From: Reticulascus tulasneorum
Taxonomy: Eukaryota; Ascomycota; Sordariomycetes; Glomerellales; Reticulascaceae
Assembly (NCBI GenBank): GCA_001557505.1
Contig: LSAX01000005.1
Span: 186,001 to 250,000 of the forward strand
Reading direction: 5' to 3'
DNA: 64,000 bases
Part shown: positions 1 through 8,789 of the stretch, one piece after another
How positions within the stretch are numbered: the stretch's first letter is position 1
How the letters are laid out: each line of letters starts with the position of its first letter
Program-made: the position numbers and the translations under genes
The notes under the pieces: model-generated
What the model saw: the letters and a program-made list of their open reading frames with translations, nothing else
What the model was told of the DNA's origin: nothing
Database searches by the model: none

Positions 1-251
1 ATCGTTCTTGCGAGTCTCATGTCAGCTAGTTGGGGTATGCTACATGGGCAATCACGAAGTGTATGGTTGCAGTTTTAGATGAGGTCCTCATCTCACAGGC
101 TAGTCATTTCAGAACACATGAAGGGAAAGAATTTACGACTAATAGGCAACGAGCAGGAAGACACTGGCTTCATTCTCGACCTGAGACTAGAATTATAGAC
201 TAGAATTATATTTATGACTGTATAGCGCTGCTGGTTGAACTAGCTCTCAGG

Positions 252-400
252 CCGCAGAAGTACCTCGGTGATCATCCCTATCGTGAAAGAAACAAGCAAA
301 AGAACCCCAGCAATCTTTCGCCCTGTCAATTCTCTTCGTATATTCGTGGTTGGTAATCAGCCATCGGAGTGTGATGCCGCAACATAACGGCCTTACCCAA
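252..400 (-). pseudogene. Relic resembling the 3' end of the neighbouring small secreted protein gene
   Basis: Positions 252-363 match 778-886 over about 110 bp at roughly 80% identity by eye, in the same orientation. The second copy is the 3' UTR and stop region of the cysteine-rich protein gene at 881-1200. Just upstream on the minus strand the first copy still encodes a Cys-Trp followed by a Cys-Cys-Gly-Ile, resembling the Cys-Trp-Ile-Cys-Cys-Glu-Ile of exon 2 of that gene. I could not find a matching signal-peptide exon, so I read it as a decayed partial duplicate. That it derives from a full paralogue is inference. Confidence 0.4.
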
Positions 401-880
401 CAGCACGTGCTGGCGATACTAGAATAGGTATGGGCATGGCTTAAGTAGCAGTCGGGCAATATGGTGGCCCTGACATTGTTTTACTGCATTGGAATAAGCA
501 CCTAGGCAGTAGTGTTCTCCTGCCTTACCTGTAGCGCTTCCTGCCATATATGTCTACATTATCGCCAACAGTCGAGTTTGTCGTGCGCGTCTCCCTACGT
601 AAACGACAGAGCCGCGTTGTCATCGGCGGCGACAAGTAATAGCAGCACCCTTACTCCATTAGGGACTTTGGTAAGCGCAAAACGAGTGTGTAATTAATTC
701 TCAACCTGCAACTAGAACTAAACTTGTGACTGTGTAATGCTGTGATCGAACAAGTCATCAAGCTGCAGACTCACTACTGCAGAATTACTTCGGTGATCAT
801 CCCATTGCGAAAGAAACAGACAAAAGAACTCCAGAAATCTTTCACCCTTTCAATTCTCTCAGTATATTCGTAGCTAATAT
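401..880. other. Intergenic, no gene seen
   Basis: No supported coding region. The right end (778-880) is the second copy of the 110-bp repeat and acts as the 3' flank of the gene at 881-1200. Confidence 0.5.
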
Positions 881-1200
881 TTAGCCACAAGAGTTGGGCG
901 CGTAGTTATTGATCTCGCAGCAGATCCAGCTACAGAAGAGCATTCCAAGTTAGCATTGCTCTCCTCTGTTTCGGGATGACTATATGTTCTGGAAACTTAC
1001 CATTGAAGACCACAGCCACTAGGACTGGGGCAGTAGAAGCCCACCTTTTCGTAGCAGGGCGAGAGGCATGGGTCCTGGCGCGCCTCGATATCGCGCTGGA
1101 AGAGCCTAGGCAAGTAGGAGGTGTCCGAGGTGTCAACAGCCATAGACGAGACAGTGATCGCCATGGCGGCGATGGAGGCAACAACTTCGAAGAACTTCAT
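881..1200 (-). CDS. Small secreted cysteine-rich protein, 82 aa (effector-like)
   Basis: Two exons, 1200-1001 and 929-881. The 71-nt intron (930-1000) has a GTAAGT donor, a GCTAAC branch point and a TAG acceptor. Splicing replaces an early stop with a 16-residue tail and gives 82 residues: a signal peptide of about 20 residues, a short pro-like stretch ending in Glu-Ala-Arg, then a compact domain with eight cysteines at 45, 49, 57, 63, 67, 70, 71 and 81. An even cysteine number and an adjacent CC pair suggest four disulfides. I do not recognise the family. By architecture it is a candidate apoplastic effector, antimicrobial peptide or hydrophobin-independent surface peptide; none of these roles is shown by sequence. 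A partial relic lies about 500 bp downstream of its stop. Confidence 0.75.
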
Positions 1201-2838
1201 TTCTGCGGTTTTGAGTGAAGAGTAAGAGTGGTTTTATTGGTTTCTTGTGTGGGATGTTTGGGATGATGATGAGAAGAGAGTGGACTTTGATGATGGAGAG
1301 GGCCATCCTTTTATATTTAATTTGGACACTTTCTATGACCATCGACTGATCTCAACGCCACCAAGAGAAGTTATCAAACTTGGCTTCCTCGTGAGGCCGT
1401 TCCACGGGACAGATCGAGTGACATTGGAAATTGCATTGCTTGCTGTCTTGTCCAGCCGTAAAAGATCCAATGGCCTTCAAGCGAGACAGCTTGCCACTTT
1501 AGAGAATCTTGTCTGTTGACTAGGATGTTCCGAAGCCCGAAGTCCAGCTGATGCCGTTGATAAATGGCTTTGCCACTTCAGGAGTTTCGATGTCTCGGTT
1601 TCTGTCCTGCCAAATTCGATGGTTTCATGCTGAGCAGCACTCTAGAATGTACGAGAGGGTTTCATAATTTGAAAATTACGCCAATGCCAAGCCCCTAAGC
1701 TCCTGGCTGCATATAGTTCGCCGGCCTGTTTAGTTTCGAGGTCTGAATAGACTCTTGGATTATGGCAGACCTAGTATCGAAATGCGCCTTGTGCAGCATC
1801 TACGCCGCTCGGTGGCACGAGTAATGAGTTCGGTGGGGCCGATGCAAGGTAGGTTCATTAGCGCCGCAGCCGAGATGTTGTAGTCCGTATGCATCACGGC
1901 AAGATACAGAGACGGGACGGATGTGGAGTTGGGATTCCCGGAGGGCGGTGATGCAAGGCAGAAACAACATGCAAGGATTTAGAGAAGGTGAAGTCCTCCA
2001 AGAAGGTGTGTAACATCAGCCATGATCCTCCGGCTAAATTGGTTCTTGGGTCGCATCCTAGATTCCACTTGGTTGCAACTACAGGAGATGGAGTGGAAAG
2101 ACGTTGCTCAATCAGCTGACACTATTGGACAGGGCTACGAAGCGAAATGTCAAGGGATGACTGAGAGAAGCAACCCTTCAACTGAAGGAGTTTTTGAAAA
2201 GAGTTGCAATCAACATGGCGAGCAACACGGTCGAGCGTAGATCGCAGACGAAAGATGACTGAAGCAACCAAACAAAGTCTTAACAGAGAATTGATTGACT
2301 AGAGGTAACTAATGCTCAGGATCTAGGACTATCAGCAAGGAGTTATCAAAGAGACTGGCGCGTTCCCATTCAATCGTCATGGCCCTGTTGCATGATGCGG
2401 AGAACCCCGCGTGGCGAGTTGCTCTTATCATGCATAACCCGCCACAGAGTATACCTAAAACATGGGTTAATAGTCTACAGCAGGAGCAAGCGGAACGGAA
2501 TGCCTTTTTGGAACACCCGCGGCAGCCGAGTGCTTGTCGTTGGTGGTCGAGGCTGCAAGGGGTCTGCATATGCCATAGGCGCCCAACAGACCTCGTGGCG
2601 CTACGACGTACTGATCAATCCCAATCACCTGAGCTTCTTACCTGGAAGGTGAAACCCTGATAATAAATTGGCCTTGATACCCAACTGGCTTTTTTACGGT
2701 GATCCGAGGGCAGTAGCCATGAAGCTAAGTCGGTGGCGCACGTAGGGGTTGCATATCCCAGCTCAATTCATATCAACCGTCTCAACTACCTCTGCTATTT
2801 TACATCCGCGCTTGACCTGTTTAGGAATCCATATATCA
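1201..2838. other. Intergenic, no gene seen
   Basis: About 1.6 kb. The first part is the promoter of the secreted protein gene at 881-1200. Open frames here are short, overlap one another and show no domain, signal peptide or convincing splice pairing. Confidence 0.5.
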
Positions 2839-4146
2839 CTACATGGGCATAAAGCCAGTCATGGGCTCGTTCTTTGCGAAGTCGTAGTAGATCTGTTGGA
2901 GCGCCTGCAGCTCAATCTTATGCTCCTTTCCATACTGTTGTACTTTGTCAAGGAGATCGACCGGCATGTTGACGAAACTGAGCAACGTCGATTGCTCGCG
3001 ATGAGGCCGTCCCTCCTTTGCGGCTGCGTCCTGTTGCCTGTAGTATGGCTCCGTGGCTTTGCAGTAGATCCCTAGGCTGACTGGCCTTCCATTCCCTCCT
3101 TCCTGCGCCGACTTGTCAGGGCCAGGCGCAAGATCTTTCGCCAGAACCAGAAGGACATTCTCGAGAGACACAAACGGTAGGTAGACTGTGATTCCAGTGG
3201 CCGAAAACAGTATCCCAGTGCTGAGGAAGTAAATACGTCCTAAACAGACTTAGTCTCATAAAGGGTGGGCTAGGGATAATGGCGACCTACCCTTGATATC
3301 AGTCTTAACATCCGTGCCCCTGGCCTGGCGCAAAGTCGTGCTACACCAGACAGTGTGCTCCTTATCGTTTTGGTTCGTCGCATCAATGACAGCCTTCTCG
3401 AAGAAAGCCAGCTGCGAATTGAAAACTTTCTTGAAGACGGACAGGTACGTGTCCTTGCTTCGGTCTGCAGCTTCGCCACTCTTTCCTTGGAGATCCTTAT
3501 CGGCCTTCTTATCTGGCCAGCTGAACGAGATGATCTGGGGAAACTGTCTTTTTATTGCAGATGTTCCAGTGGCAGCGGTCGGTACGATGAATATCTGATA
3601 CGCTCTCTTCTTCGGAGCAGATTTCAAATGGTTCGAAATCACAATAACCTGTTCTGAGACAGTGTAAGATTCAGGATTCTTATCATTGGGCATTCAGCAC
3701 GAGCTAGGCTCTAGGGCGATGCTGCTGCACGTACCAATATGTCCGAAAGGCATCATGAATGTAGCATCGAGACCTTTGCTCCAGTAGTCTTGAGGACCAC
3801 AGAGCCTGATGCCACCGCTTCCAGGCTCCTCCACCCCAGACATGATCTCGAATCTCATTTCGCCTTTGACGGGAGCTTCAGAGGGAAACTGAGGCGTTCC
3901 GAGGAGGTAAAATCCACAACCCAGCCCAGAAAATTCTGTGATGCTGGCGCCTTGGTAATATTGCCTCTGCCATTGAGCACCCAACTCCCTGCTGCTAGAT
4001 GCCGTGGTCCTCTTCTCCTGAAGACTCATTTGACCAGTCTCGTCCGGGACATCGCGCTTCCGCTTCGTGGAGCTTGCTGAATTTGTTGGGCGAGATGTCG
4101 AGGACGCGTCTTGGTCGGCGGCTGTTGTCGATCGCGTCCGGGCCAT
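2839..4146 (-). CDS. Divergent Rtt106/Pob3-like PH-domain protein, 391 aa
   Basis: Three exons: 4146-3735, 3653-3291 and 3239-2839. Intron 1 (3654-3734, 81 nt) uses GTACGT/CTCAG. Intron 2 (3240-3290, 51 nt) uses GTAGGT/TTTAG with a GACTAAG branch. The N-terminus (about 55 residues) is Ser/Thr/Lys-rich and disordered, with a possible nuclear basic stretch. The rest resembles the tandem PH module of histone chaperone Rtt106 and the FACT subunit Pob3. A stretch with Ser-Asn-His-Leu-Lys-Ser-Ala-Pro-Lys-Lys-Arg reads like the first PH strand pair. The exon 2/3 junction restores a Gly-Arg-Ile-Tyr-Phe-Leu-Ser-Thr-Gly-Ile-Leu-Phe motif close to the second PH signature. It is too divergent to call the orthologous chaperone; a role in nucleosome assembly is inference. 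The acidic tail usual for Rtt106 is absent. Confidence 0.6.
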
Positions 4147-4731
4147 GATGAGTGGGAGTCGATGTACGTACTAGTTCGACAGCGAGTCTCAAAGTTCTAC
4201 ATGTATGGCATTAGGAAAGATGATTGAAGCAGGGTAGTCAAGTCAAGCTTCTGCAGCTCCGTTTGAAGTTCTTCCAGTGTTATGGTCTGACGCAATGGCT
4301 GAGTGCCCTTGTCACGACCACACGTGATTTAATCTTAGAGACCCCAGCATTCGTTCAACCCTGGAAGTGGCAGTAACCACAAAGAAGCTGAGGGGATGAT
4401 TCAAATTAGGTGACAATGTATGACTGTGGTGCAATAATAGGATTGTGCAGGTATTGCAATACAATCTTGCATACGCGAACGTGACTAGCTATGTACAACC
4501 ATCAGACTACTGACTCCGATAGCTATTGTCCCGGGCCTAAAGCAATGGCATCCGTTTCTGAGAGATGTCTTTGTGACCCGCTAGTTATTTAAACCAGACT
4601 ATGCTTTGAGTCTTGGCAATAATCGATGGCTCTATGAGATTTGCCCACCATTCACGCCAGGGACTGAACGACCAAAGCGATATTGCAACGTTCCTTCTAG
4701 ACAGCCTGCCCAGTGACTCTCTGACCTCTTC
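4147..4731. other. Intergenic, no gene seen
   Basis: 585 bp between the start of the PH-domain gene and the stop of the UstYa-like gene, both on the minus strand. It must carry the PH-gene promoter. No motif recognised. Confidence 0.5.
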
Positions 4732-5827
4732 TTATATGTTGAAATCCTCGTCCGGAAATGCTCCTCCTGGATGATTTGGACTTGGAGTATTATAGTAGGC
4801 ATAATATGCATCTGCCATCTTCCTCTCTTTTACGCCTTCCGGCTTCTTCATGACATCGACGTATTTGGTGTCATTGAGTGTGTTCTTCAGCCGCCAGTCA
4901 GTCAACTTATCGAAGTTGATGCACTGGCGGTTCACTGACCTATACGGCGAGTCAAGTCAGCTATCAAGACCCACGGGCACTGGAGACGGGGAATGATTTG
5001 CTGAACCTACATATCTGGGAATGGATATTCTTGGGTTTCTACCCAATGCATCGTGATCAAGTTGGTGTTCCCGCTGCATTGAAGTGCCTGCATCAGAATA
5101 TCGACACAGTGATGGAGGTGAATCTCAGGCATCGTGGCGGAGCCAGGCGTGATGTAAGATCTGTTGTAGTATGAGCCGTACGCGATTTGCCGGAGTGTAT
5201 TCAGGCAGTGCAACTGGTGGTACACGTCAAAGATAGTCAGGTAGGCGTCGTCTCCCAGACCCCACATCTCATCCTCCAGCTTGACGACAGTTTCTGGGTC
5301 CTTGCCCATTTTGACTATCTCAGCCCGGGAGACTGGCAGAAATCTCGTGAGTTCCCACTCCTCCCAGATAGCATCTACTGCTGGACTCGGTATCTGTCGC
5401 GCGAGGGACGGGTCCTTAGGCGGGTACAGAGTGCCATTGATCGTCTTTGTTGTCATTTCCAGGTCTAGTTTGTTTAAGACGGGGCCTGTAACATCCTTAT
5501 TAGCATGGACACTCTGTATGAATGTAACTGGGTTGAACACGTGCTCCAAGTTGACGAAAGTCGAATGCCAGCATTCAGAACCAGATATCTCTGATGAATC
5601 CAAGTCGAGAAGAGGGCTGCATTGACTAGCAAAAGGGCCACGTTTAAGCACAGCGCCAAGTTCGTGCGATGAACTGCTCGTCTTTTGGGCCTTTGTACGC
5701 CTTGTTCGGAGGTTCTTAGAAACGGCTTCTGTTCGTAGCCGTCGGCATCTGAAGAGAAGTCTTGATCATTTCCAGGCGTTAAGGGCCTATATATTGGAGA
5801 CTTAAAGACAGTCTTCAAGTGGTCCAT
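4732..5827 (-). CDS. UstYa-like (DUF3328) oxidase, 321 aa
   Basis: Three exons: 5827-5545, 5485-5011 and 4939-4732. It is a type II membrane protein: cytoplasmic N-terminus of about 60 residues, one transmembrane helix near 61-79, then a lumenal domain. The two family HxxHC motifs are present, at residues 184-188 (His-Gln-Leu-His-Cys) and 217-221 (His-Leu-His-His-Cys). The C-terminal Asn-Arg-Gln-Cys-x-x-Phe-Asp segment, joined by intron 2 (4940-5010, GTAGGT/ATAG), is also typical. UstYa-family proteins catalyse oxidative cyclisation of ribosomal peptides (ustiloxin, phomopsin, asperipin) or act in cyclochlorotine-type pathways. Intron 1 (5486-5544) fits only as a GC-AG intron, which restores the family Ser-Thr-Trp-Ser-Pro motif. 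The gene diverges from the repeat-containing secreted protein at 6781. Substrate unknown. Confidence 0.88.
5486..5544 (-). other. Probable GC-AG intron of the UstYa-like gene
   Basis: The frame changes between the transmembrane exon and the HxxHC exon. No GT donor in the right phase exists in the interval. A 59-nt intron starting GCACGT, with a GCTAAT branch and TTACAG acceptor, restores the reading frame and yields the family-typical Ser-Thr-Trp-Ser-Pro-Val-Leu junction. Confidence 0.6.
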
Positions 5828-6780
5828 GTTTGGCTGATTGATCTGATTCCAGTCAAAGACTCAGGAAGGGAAGTGCAACAGAGAATGCATGGACTGAAAG
5901 GACTAGGCGAAAGGCGTGAGATAGGATATGGGACCTAAGTGAGACAAGATGAAAAGGTTCAGCATAAAGGTGTCTCGGTGTATTTGGCGTCTGGCATCGG
6001 ATATTCAGCGTGGCCACATACCGGCATACCACTCATCCTAGCCCTCCAAGTAACACGCCGTTACCTTCAGTTTTCTCTATGAAATTATTCTCTAAGAAGA
6101 AGGTCCATTTCTGGTGCCATTTCGCCTCCCTGGAGTTCCTTTCCAGTTTTGTCGCCTACGAGAGCCCTGAGTGGCCCGGCTGTACGAGGTGTGGTTGTAT
6201 ACAAGTTGTTGTTGTTGTTGTCCGTCCGATCAAGAAGGTGTCTGTGCTCGTATCGGATTTGTCCATCAAATAGCCAATCTCAGTCTTACGCCATCCTCTT
6301 TAACAAGAAGGTGGGTGTATCCTTGGTGTCGGCGCTCCTTTAATGCTTTAGACCTCCCGCCTCCTATCCGTGGACGCCACCACGCAGACGTCCTTGAATG
6401 GCCCGACGGTGCGAGGTGTCGTTCTCCTGCACCTATAGCATAACTTTCCGAGCATCCGAGCCAGTCTCATCATCTTCGGCGGCTATTCAGCGCATACGCC
6501 ATTGTGGAATACGGCGGCCCGTTAAAACCTTATTTAAACTGCAACATTCCAAGTCGGGCAGGTGGTAGAACAAAGCATGGTGTAACTAGCTGTGAAGTTG
6601 CGAGTAAAGCGGAGATGCTTTGCCAGATAACACTCAAGCTGGGGATGTTGGCTTTTGGTGTATATAAACTCGAAGGGTTCCTGGGTCTTGATGGTCGGAC
6701 CTCCTAGTCACGCAAACCCAATCCGAGACGCAATTCAGAGCAGACACCAAAGTTGGATCCAGCCAAGCGCCTCCTGGAAA
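5828..6780. promoter_or_regulatory. Shared divergent promoter region, UstYa-like gene / repeat-protein gene
   Basis: 953 bp between two divergent start codons. It holds a TATATAAA box at 6661-6668, about 113 nt before the ATG at 6781, and a (GTT)n tract near 6205-6220. It also holds a 28-bp imperfect direct repeat (6169-6196 and 6396-6423, 23 of 28 identical) built on GGCCCG and CGAGGTGT cores. No coding region is supported here. The repeat as a regulator site is inference. Confidence 0.45.
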
Positions 6781-7083
6781 ATGAGAACCTCCACTGCTTT
6801 ACTGGCGACTGCCGCCGCGATCCTCTCCGCCGTTGGCCATGCTGCACCTGTCCAAGTAGCTACATTCAAGACCGTCACATGGCAAGATTGAACTGACTTT
6901 GAGTAGGTTGAGGCTGCTCCACGTGACGTGGTCACGCCCCAGGTGTACAACCCGACGGATCCGGTATACAGCGGAAAGGAGTTGCGAATTTACGAGAAAT
7001 CAAAGCCCGACGAAACTACGCCCCAAGTGTATAACCCAAATGATCCCGTGTACAGCGGAAAGGAACTGCGAATCTACGAATAG
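6781..7083 (+). CDS. Secreted tandem-repeat protein, 83 aa (candidate RiPP precursor)
   Basis: Two exons, 6781-6855 and 6907-7083. The 51-nt intron (6856-6906) starts GTAGCT, has an AACTGAC branch and ends GAGTAG. The product has a signal peptide (about residues 1-21, ending Gly-His-Ala), a short spacer, then two 21-residue repeats at 35-55 and 63-83 (period 28 residues) with three Tyr each. The repeats differ at one residue (Thr42 versus Asn70). At DNA level 9 of 21 codons differ synonymously and only one non-synonymously, so selection has kept the peptide sequence. A signal peptide, repeated Tyr-bearing cores and a divergent UstYa gene fit a dikaritin-type precursor. Against that, the repeats lack dibasic Lys-Arg Kex2 sites. 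It could instead be a repeat-containing secreted or wall protein. No family recognised. Confidence 0.75.
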
Positions 7084-7961
7084 TTGCACTTTGCCGAAGC
7101 TCGGGGCGTCACATATACACATTTGATGGCCTGGCACACAAAGCGAAAGTACCTTCATGGCATTGAGTCGGGCCGATCTATCTGGTAGATAGTCGAGTTT
7201 GACTTGCCATTTCTATCGGACGATGTTGCGTATGTTGTCCGAGGGCAAGCCCGCGTAGAATAGGTAGTCAGAAGGAAAAGCATTCGATCTCAGTTTCCAG
7301 ATTCAAACGTGCTAAACCAATACCGTCCATCTGGCACCTCGTTTCACTTGTCTACTTGTTCAGGCGCAGCGAGGCTAATTCAGGGCATTGGAAACTCCCA
7401 TCTTCCCAAAAATCTATAATATGAAGAAGTTTTCGCAGGTTTACCATGGATGTCGGACCTGCTGCCAACTTTCCTTTGCAGATTTCTCTTCCGAAGCATA
7501 CTTTCACAGTTCAAGAGTAGGAGAAAGCTGAGAATATTTGATGTTTAGTGCAGAGTACAGCGCAGGACTGGCCCAATCAGCGAGAGAACAGCCTTGTTCT
7601 CCCGTTACTCTCCTACGAAACTCAATCTGTCGACCAGAAAGCGGGTTATCTTCGCAAATTTCTATGCTGACAGCCAATAATATGACGTTTTTGTCAGTTT
7701 CATGCATTGTAAGCGCATAAAAGACACCGATCAGAGGAAAACTACCGGTTAATTACACAACAGGCGTCTTAGTCTGCCCAAATGTAGAAGGACCTTGATC
7801 CTTTGAGATCGAACAAAGCCGCGACCTATGCAATAAGATGGAGAACGCGTGGCGTCGAATTTAGGGTCCAAATGCTACCAAGCCATATCGGATTTTGGTT
7901 CAACATTGAATTGCCTCTGTGAACCACCTCGCAAATACATCACGGACTTTCAACAGCAAAT
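7084..7961. other. Intergenic, no gene seen
   Basis: 878 bp between two same-strand genes: 3' flank of the repeat-protein gene, then the promoter of the GNAT gene. No supported coding region. Confidence 0.5.
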
Positions 7962-8789
7962 ATGCAACTCACAGAGATACAGTGTCTGGCAGCAGACTAC
8001 TCGCAAGACGATGTCAACGAGCTTGCCGCCATCATGCAATCGACCTTTCCTGGCACCCCGTCCTCCGCACTCCGCTGGGGAAATGTCAAACCTCAAGACG
8101 CCGAGAGCTGGATACGGCAGAAACTAAACAAGGCCTTCGAGCAGGAGTTTCGGCTTCAGCGCATATCGACTCTGCAGATGCAGGGTTATGACCTGCCTAA
8201 GGGCACGTATGCTGAACATCTGGTCGTCCGCGACCTTGACATGGAACATCTCGAACCAACAACGAGCGACTCGGCTCCTGGTCGAGTCGTCGCGCACGCG
8301 GATTATAGATTTACTTCGTCTTTCGGTCGTCGCTCGGTGGAACCACCTGAAGATGTGCAAGCAGAAAATGCATCAAAGACTTCGTTTCCGCCAGGCTTTG
8401 CCATCGAGTTGCAGTCTCTCCTCAATGACATGGTCGAGACAAATCTGCACGATATGTTCCAGGGCCTACCCTGCATTGAGCTTTGCGGTATCTCGACGCT
8501 GACTCCGTCGCATATAAGAAAGGGAATAGCGAAAAGGCTTGTAGAGTGGGTGTTTCCTTATGCGGACCATTTCGCGATGCCTGTGGTTCTGTCTGCAAGT
8601 CCGCTCGGACAGCCGCTGTATCGGAAATGCGGATTTGAAGAATACAGAGCCTATGACATTGTGCTTGATCTTGCAAAATGGGGGGGCGAAGGCCTTCATC
8701 GGCATATCATGATGGTACGTTGGCCAAAGGATGCTGAAAGGCTGCCATCTGTTTGGAAGGAGTGGAAGGAGACTCACAAAGACTCGTGA
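7962..8789 (+). CDS. GNAT-family N-acetyltransferase, 275 aa
   Basis: Single exon. The C-terminal half has the GNAT pattern: a beta strand running into a motif A-like segment (Thr-Pro-x-x-Ile-Arg-Lys-Gly-Ile-Ala-Lys-Arg-Leu) where acetyl-CoA binds. Downstream is the family-typical Leu-Ser-Ala-Ser-Pro-Leu-Gly-x-x-Leu-Tyr-x-Lys-Cys-Gly-Phe ending, in which the Tyr usually acts as general acid. A Val-Ala-His-Ala-Asp-Tyr strand near residue 107 fits the preceding sheet. Motif A reads Arg-Lys-Gly-Ile-Ala rather than the full Q/R-x-x-G-x-G/A. The substrate cannot be read from the sequence; such fungal proteins acetylate small amines or antibiotics. It may or may not belong with the UstYa pair upstream. 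Confidence 0.85.
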   Translation: MQLTEIQCLAADYSQDDVNELAAIMQSTFPGTPSSALRWGNVKPQDAESWIRQKLNKAFEQEFRLQRISTLQMQGYDLPKGTYAEHLVVRDLDMEHLEPTTSDSAPGRVVAHADYRFTSSFGRRSVEPPEDVQAENASKTSFPPGFAIELQSLLNDMVETNLHDMFQGLPCIELCGISTLTPSHIRKGIAKRLVEWVFPYADHFAMPVVLSASPLGQPLYRKCGFEEYRAYDIVLDLAKWGGEGLHRHIMMVRWPKDAERLPSVWKEWKETHKDS

